From positions 51,419,325-51,483,324 of the forward strand of contig QCXZ01000064.1 of the NCBI GenBank assembly GCA_025024175.1: a stretch of DNA of 64,000 nucleotides, in the 5' to 3' direction. Source of the DNA: Rhyzopertha dominica (taxonomy: Eukaryota; Arthropoda; Insecta; Coleoptera; Bostrichidae). Shown in pieces: positions 57,561 to 64,000 of the stretch. The stretch's first letter is position 1. Each line of letters starts with the position of its first letter. The translations under genes were made by a program, and so were the position numbers. Below the pieces are notes generated by a model. That model was given only the letters and a program-made list of their open reading frames with translations. It searched no databases and was not told where the DNA came from.

Positions 57561-60500
57561 AATAACAGTTTGTCATATTTTATACTCTTTTATGTTTAAA
57601 CAATAGCTTTGTCGTGTTTAAAAATAGGGAAACAAAAAGATGATTTAATATGTGCTAAAGGTAAAATGGTAAAATGCAACACATGCAAGAATGTACAAAT
57701 TACGAAAACTGTAGTAAATAAAGCATTCATTATAATAATAACTCATATTATTGAAGAGCATATTTTTAAGAATGTACTGATAGGCTGCCCCCCTTGGACC
57801 TGGACTGTGAACTCTGGACGCTTCCCACCTTCCATACATTATAGCTGGTTAATTAAGTTTCCAAGCTTAACTTAATCAGGAGTCATAACACAATTTCTAC
57901 TTTGTTCAGCTCTTCTAATATGTTTTCCTATAGAGATCGTTTAACTATGCATGATTCTGTTATATGGAATACACAGAATCTGTCAGATATTTGTATTTGG
58001 CGGTAACTCCAACCTTCTTCGTTTCAAATTTCTAAATTCGCGTTTCATTTTAACAATGAATACAGAGAAACAAAAAACTTTCAAAATTATCAGTTATTTC
58101 GAGCAAAAATCCATTTCAACTTAGAGTTTTAAAGTCTATTCAACATAAGTTTTAGGAAGCCATTAACATTATAAGCACAAATTAAAACCCAGTGTGCTGT
58201 TGAAATGTTAGAATACAAAAGTCTTTTGAAAATCCGATTACATATATTTCAGTTTATTTAAATGAGGCTTAATTTGGTTAAAATATTAAGCGGTGGGTTA
58301 ATTTTTGGGAGCAGTGCATTGGCAGACTACGGAGGTTGGCTTAGCTAAAAAAAAACAGCTAAACGAAAAATGTAACAATCAAATAAACCCAAATGCTCAG
58401 TCTATAAAAGATGGCATATTCTGTACGGTGTTCATAACAAAGCATGTNTTGGCATAACTTTATNCAAGTATCTAATTCTGATTTTACACAGTACTCATAA
58501 TGTGTACAAAATCGTCGTCAAACGTTGAGATGTAATATGCTATCATTTTATTGATGTTTTGCAGTGTCTGGTTATTATCTAGCATTGATATAATCGACTC
58601 AAAAGCATTATTTTCGATTTATGCCGCGGTCATTATTTTAGCCAGAGTAAAAATAGATGTATGAATAAAAATTGTTAGAGATAAAACAGGCATTAATTTA
58701 ATGCTGACTGGGGGTGTTTGGCCAGTTGACGCTTAATGCTGGAGCTTATAACTTGTATTTTTAAGTTTAACTAAGATTAACTAAGCCAGCAGCTTAAGTG
58801 ATTACAGTCGTAGGTATTGTTTCACGACCAGGTTGTTTCCTCATTCTGAGTTTTGATAATTGTTTATATTTACGAGCTTCCAATTCACTCCTAACTTAAA
58901 TTTCTAGAGTGAAAAGTTGAAATTAAACTACAAGCGCACCGGTTAATTCATTAGTCTTTGATATGTGCGAATTCCAAATCATAAAATTGGTCCCATTAGT
59001 AGAAGCTTAAGGGGAAATTTATCTTTCTTTAGTAGGTACTTCGTTTGACATTACTATACATTGTGATGTATTTCACGGATCTTTATTTTTCAAATAAAAT
59101 GTATCAACTCAGATTTTGTTAAACGTGATAGAGATGTAACTGAATGCGCTAGATATCACCTAACTGAAATCATCAATAATATAATTAGGGATAGGAATTA
59201 GGAATAAACGAGCTTTGTATGATCAGTGTATATAAAAAACATAAAAAAATTGGGTCTTCGCAAAAGATGTTTTGAGTCACCTTGCAGAAAACCAACGAAG
59301 ATTGTTCATGGAATAAATACGTCATTAATTACTTAGGTACGTAATCCGATAAAGGCACATTTTTATTTATGTTGAATTGTTAACTAACGAATATTCTTGG
59401 TTTCCCCCCCTTAGACCATAAGCTGGGTACGCCCATGTATGTACTTATTACATAAGTGAAATATTAACAGGAAATACTTTAATAACGTCTCATAGCCAGG
59501 TTTCTCTTCATGAAATCATAAAATAAATACCTTCAAAAACATAGAGCTGTATCGATAAACTGTATGTTTTATTACTTCTCATTATAAAGACCAAACAAAT
59601 GATTGGAGAGACTAAGGAAGATAAGTTCTCAAGATTGTACACCTAGATGTCACATAAAATGTACATATATCTTGCAGATTACACTTTGGTATGTAGCAAG
59701 TACCCACCAAAAATTTATAGGATAGACTAAAATAAACTGATTATAAATCTGTACCAACTGCAAGACTCAATAAATTACATAGTTATCCATGATATACTTT
59801 GCAACATCCCCAAATGAAATATAGTCGTATTCATAACACCAGGATGCTCACTGGACCACAATTATTAATGACCGTATGATGTATCTTACCAATTCGGAAG
59901 TGATGCATTGTCTATTTATAAGTCTTCATATATGTTATTAATGGATACTTGAGTCGATGTTGCTGAGTGAAATAGAAGCTCTAAGCGATAACTGCAGGTA
60001 CAGAAGGACTTATAATATAGGACATATTTGTATATGTTAGTTTATAATATTAACAAATTACCAGTAATGCCAAATGTAGGTATTCCTAAGTNGTATTCAG
60101 ACTTAGTAGGTAGTTAAAGCACTTCTTCTACTTTTATTCACGACCTAAAAAAATATCTTGTGCTGCAAATTTTAATAGGGTAAAAATCATAAATACTGAT
60201 CATATTTGATGTAGTATACTGAAGTTTAGAATGAGATGACTAGGAATAAGGAAAGCGGAATAGTGTTAATCATTAGTACTATAAACCTTCTTGTTATCAC
60301 TTATAGAATAAATTTTGGTATTAAAGGAGTATATAAAACTTCAAAAAGCTACAATTATAGCATTAGTTATTTTGTTAAAAATTCAATAGAATTTAGATCC
60401 ACAATTGAGGTTTTCAATGGCCCCATGAAAAGTTGTTAACATTTCGATTCAATTTATAAAAAAGTGCTCGAACAAGTCAATTTTAATCCAATTTTCGTTG

Positions 60501-61375
60501 TAATTGTAGGGTACCTCAGTAACTACTAATACTTAGAGGATGGCAGTTTGATCTTTATGGTGTTACTTTTTTGTTGTGACTGTATCAATTCTATTTTTCT
60601 ATGGTCTTTTGGTTTAAAGCTATGGCTAACTTTTGGATAACCTTACATTTCTTCAGTGCTCAATATTCCGCTTAGGAGTGCCGAAGATACCAAAAAAAAT
60701 GTAGAGGCATATTTGGTAGATAAGATATTTTTATTTTGAATCCAATTTTTTTGAGGTATAACACAAATTTTTTTGCTATCGTCGCAAATGCCAATTTTTT
60801 CTTTTTAACTAAGCAAGATATTGAGTACTGAAGAAACATTATTCAAAGATTAGTTGTACATGTTGGTACAGGTTCAAGACAAAGTAAAAAAAATAAGAAG
60901 ACACTAGCTAATGTGCAAATCGGAACTTTCTAGTATTAAGGGTTACCGAGATACCCTGCAATTAGCCAATTACACCAAAATATGACTTATATACTTCGCG
61001 TTTGCGCCACATTAATGGGAATTATATAGATTTTTATTTTAACTTTTGTTAAAATCTCTTTAAAATGGGTATTTATTTTCTCAACTTAATGGGAAAGTTA
61101 GCGGGAAAGCTAGTTTTAAATTTATTTTTAACTTATCAATTTATTAGCAATATCATATTTATTGCTTCGATAAACGAGTCTCCCTATGTGCTATTGGTAA
61201 AAAAACGTGGTGCAAATAATGGACAAAAGCTATTCTTTCGCTTGTAGTACTAGGTAAGGCGTTTCATTGTCTGTAACTGCAGCATGTATTCGGACCAGTA
61301 ACAATGGTGAATAATAACGAAATACAATCAACAGTACGTTCGCATAATTAGAAAAAGGATAAAACAACGATTCGC
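57561..61375. other. Long AT-rich stretch without recognised features
   Basis: I see no gene, transposon terminus or island. Short frames at 57609-57875 include a CNTC-type Cys pair (KMVKCNTCKNVQ) that vaguely resembles zinc-binding OB-fold proteins of transposons, but it is too short to call. Confidence 0.35.
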
Positions 61376-61379
61376 TGCT

Positions 61380-61860
61380 ACTGCTTGTACGCGAATATGT
61401 AATCCTACACCGTGCACTTCCCTCTAAAGTTAAAATTTTTATTGTGAGCGCTCTGAAACGTGTGTGTGTGTTTTTAAACCGCCTTCCAACAGTACTAGAA
61501 AGTTTGTTTTATGTTCCCGACACACAACAATAAAAACTGGGCCAACGCCATCTCGTTAAGAGCCCCTCAGCTTAAATTGGACCCGTTTACGAGTTTGAAC
61601 GTAATTAGCGTTCACACAGCCTGGGATTTCTTGATGCAGGCGTTTTCTTAGCTGACGGTAGCACGAAACGAAGCTGACGGTGCGCAATTCTAAGACTTGC
61701 TTTTTACTTTGACAGTTGAATCTTCCGACTATGCTTCTCATTAACTATAGTAGTGCGCAGGAGTATATACCTAACGGAAGTGAAGAATTACCGATTCTGG
61801 AAACAGTGGCAATTTTAGCTTGAAGAGGAATTACGGAGCCAGAGCTACCATTTCAAAAAA
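61380..61860. promoter_or_regulatory. Candidate regulatory island
   Basis: A GC-richer section with GGGCCAACGCCATCTCGTTA near 61540 and AGCTGACGGTAGCACGAAAC near 61651. A 61-codon minus-strand frame here has no motif. Candidate by composition only. Confidence 0.22.
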
Positions 61861-63435
61861 TACCCAGAGGGGTCGAGTGACATCATTTTAAAGCCTGCTT
61901 TTGTTGTCGGTATGATCATTTTTTTCAAATTATAAGTATCTTCTTTAAAATAAAATTCCGAAATTGTTTATAGCTCACTAAAATGTTAGCAGTTCTCAAT
62001 TGGAACACACTCCTTTAAATTATAAACAAGTCGTTTGCGATATGGATGGACTAAGAAATATTATCTTATTTGCATTTTTTCGTCATCCTCATCATCATAT
62101 GTTATACAGTTTCTGCTTAATTCCTAAATGATTATTGTCGTTCATAAAAAAACTGAGTTAAAAATAAAAACCCGTAATTTCTAAAACGGCTTATATTCCA
62201 AAACAAAGAATAGAACTAGGGATGAAACGACTATGAAAATAACACGTAAACAAGGGTGGCAGCTAGACTCTTCCATCAAAAACATGTCCGACAGAAAGTT
62301 AGTCGTCAGTACGGGACTAGCTTAAATGCACAGTCTGTAGGAACCGACTCTGTTATCAGAAAAAAGCCAAAACCAAGCGGTACTGTCCGAAATGACTCAG
62401 CTGAAGTTGTGACTTGTTCATCACCCAAACGAAGAAGACGTAAATCTATAAGAAAATCAATGTTTCTTTCAGCAGGATGAAACGCTTCTCCATCATCATT
62501 GACGATATGGTGATTTCTAATGCTCGTTTTCTCGGACAGTGTATAGGCCAGCAATCGACTCATCAATTAAAAAAAAATACGGTTGCATAGAAAAATTAAC
62601 GTTGCTTTATAATATTGTGTTACTTGACCCCTCAGCAATTTAAGTCCTTTGAAAGGGTGGCTCTGGACACTGAGGATGCTTCAAGTTAAAATCAATTTCT
62701 TTTAGCATTTCTTCAGAACTTGGATAGAATCGCAGGCTTTAGGGGGTGTGCAGAATTTAGCTGTACAATGCGTTACTAGCAAACGAAGCAGGTAAATATA
62801 GTGATGTAAAGCGAGCTTAAGTATTCACAGAAGTCCCTTGCGAACCCACTCGTTGCATAGTAAGCATGTCAGTTGCTACCTTAAGCGCAGTCTAAATAAG
62901 AATCCAAATATTGGTATACGCGTCAATGTTGGCTTATCCGTTAATTTGATTGGTTTGTGTTGCAGGAAACTATGCCTAATAATATTAGTCGCAATCTTTT
63001 TATTCTAACATTATTACGGGAATTCGAAATTCAGTTGAAGAAGAACATTTGGGATAATCCACAGAGGAAATGTCAATTTCTTGTTCTTATTTTCTTCTAC
63101 ACTTGTAATTCGCCTGTAGTTTAGTTTTATTTATAATTTATGATCAATGATTACCTATTATTGAATATGGCATGAGCGACAAAATTTTGTGGAAACCCAT
63201 AAGTCGGGGTTTATAGAAAGCAATTGCACGAATGCGTGTTAGAAATGTTTTATTTCTGCCTGCCATTCATGTTTATTGGGAAAGACGTACCTACGAGTTG
63301 CAGTGTTATACATGCCTATGCATTTTGCTGTCAACGAAGCTTTCAAACCACTTATTTGTGAATAAATGCACGTAATGTCAAAATACACGCTAAAACACTA
63401 AATACCTACTCCAATAATTTCGATTCCTAATACTT
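61861..63435. other. AT-rich stretch; basic open frame at 62256-62480
   Basis: The plus frame ends SPKRRRRKSIRKS, strongly basic, and a minus frame at 62306-62566 overlaps it. Neither belongs to a family I recognise. Nothing else is seen. Confidence 0.3.
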
Positions 63436-63439
63436 TAAA

Positions 63440-63690
63440 CTATTAATAAATTCATTCCTTTAAATACCTACGACATGGATGCTGCTTCTCATATTCAATA
63501 CTCAATATTTTCAACACACTTGATACTTTCGGCAAGTCAGATACTTTCGAATACTTTCGATACTTCAATATTTTTGGGTACCTTCGATATTTAAATACCA
63601 CGACAAGGTGGTATCGATCCTCCGTACTGGCAAAAGCAACAATACTTTGAGTAATTATCGATACCTTGCACAGTCCTATGTTAGAGGGCA
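63440..63690 (-). repeat. Possible hAT subterminal region with AGTATCGA-type repeats
   Basis: On the plus strand GATACTTTCG-like units recur at about 63521, 63540 and 63551, with related units TTCGATACTTC, CTTCGATATT and ATTATCGATACC after them. Reading the minus strand from about 63678, GACTGTGCAAGGTATCGATA would be the outer end. Some insect hAT elements have CAGTG-type ends followed by repeated AGTATCGA units, so this may be a decayed end of one. The 152-codon minus frame (63452-63910) gives repeated YRRYPK/YRKYSK peptides simply because of these units. Confidence 0.4.
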
Positions 63691-64000
63691 TTAATCGTAT
63701 AGAACTGTACGGCTTTTTTATTTTGATGTAACTCATTGACGAAGAAGACTGGACTTTAAACCAATTGAGGGCAGTGCCAAAGGCAGGCGATATCTGGGTG
63801 CTGGTAACTATTAGGTAAACACAGCAGTCAATATTGCCATAAAATTCACTTAATGCTCTAAAAAGCTGCAATAAAAAGAAACAGTATCGCACTAGGTTGT
63901 AAAAAGTCAATTAAAACCCTCACGTTTTATAAATAGCCTAGATCATCATCTCGCTATCTACAGCATCAAGTATCGGATATCAGGGTACTGAATGTTTTAT
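63691..64000. other. Window end without recognised features
   Basis: AT-rich, no gene or repeat seen. Confidence 0.4.

Noticed and set aside
57640..57720. Zinc-ribbon/OB-fold protein (KMVKCNTCKNVQ)
   Set aside because: One Cys pair in a short frame is not enough; no second pair or OB-fold pattern follows.
63452..63910. 152-codon minus-strand frame as a gene
   Set aside because: Repeated peptides reflect the GATACTTTCG DNA repeats; the remainder has no motif.
1..64000. CRISPR array, operon, phage or bacterial defence system
   Set aside because: No regularly spaced direct repeats, no long adjacent ORFs and no ribosome-binding sites; all recognised elements are metazoan transposons.

Overview
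The window looks like non-coding, transposon-rich nuclear DNA from an insect or close arthropod relative. It is AT-rich, has scattered single Ns, and shows no operons, ribosome-binding sites or long ORFs. Nearly every recognisable protein similarity belongs to a mobile element: hAT, Tc1/mariner and IS630-like transposases, THAP domains, CR1/Jockey-type LINEs and Penelope-like elements (PLEs) with GIY-YIG endonuclease. I found no intact host gene, tRNA gene, rRNA gene or CRISPR array. The species cannot be fixed by eye; beetle-like insects fit but are not proven.

Layout. 0-3.3 kb: a ZMYM1-like hAT remnant that appears split by a 2.26 kb non-autonomous DNA transposon whose ends are packed with ACGT motifs. 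5.2 kb: a palindromic MITE. 6.8 and 23.1 kb: two inverted copies of one repeat. 10.7-11.7 kb: a possible element with diverged ~60 bp inverted ends. 14.8-15.5 and 47.0-47.9 kb: two copies of a TA-flanked element with ends CAGGGTGAGCAA. 18.1, 26.3 and 35.0-35.3 kb: three copies of another inverted-repeat family. 22.4-24.5 kb: LINE and PLE fragments. 26.45-26.69 and 33.12-33.75 kb: two PLE-derived palindromic insertions, each with an exact 14-15 bp target-site duplication. 30.0-32.7 kb: a ZBED-like hAT followed by a DUF4817-type mariner. 35.6-36.8 kb: an antisense Tc1 element. 37.2-40.6 kb: LINE C-terminus, antisense LINE reverse transcriptase and an antisense GIY-YIG PLE. 43.3 kb: a possible tRNA-derived SINE. 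49.3-51.1 kb: two mariner remnants. 53.4 kb: a THAP finger remnant. 55.4-56.3 kb: an antisense IS630-like transposase. 63.4-63.7 kb: possible hAT subterminal repeats.

Between the repeats lie about a dozen islands, 300-900 bp long, visibly richer in G and C than their surroundings. They carry no ORF I can recognise. Several contain clustered TAAT homeodomain-type cores. They are the best candidates for host function, as enhancers or conserved non-coding elements in a gene desert or a very large intron. That is inference and needs cross-species alignment.

No genes here work together as a pathway. The window is mainly a record of successive transposon insertion and decay. I do not see a new multi-gene system; the most informative structures are the nested element at 0-3 kb and the two PLE palindromes with clean duplications.
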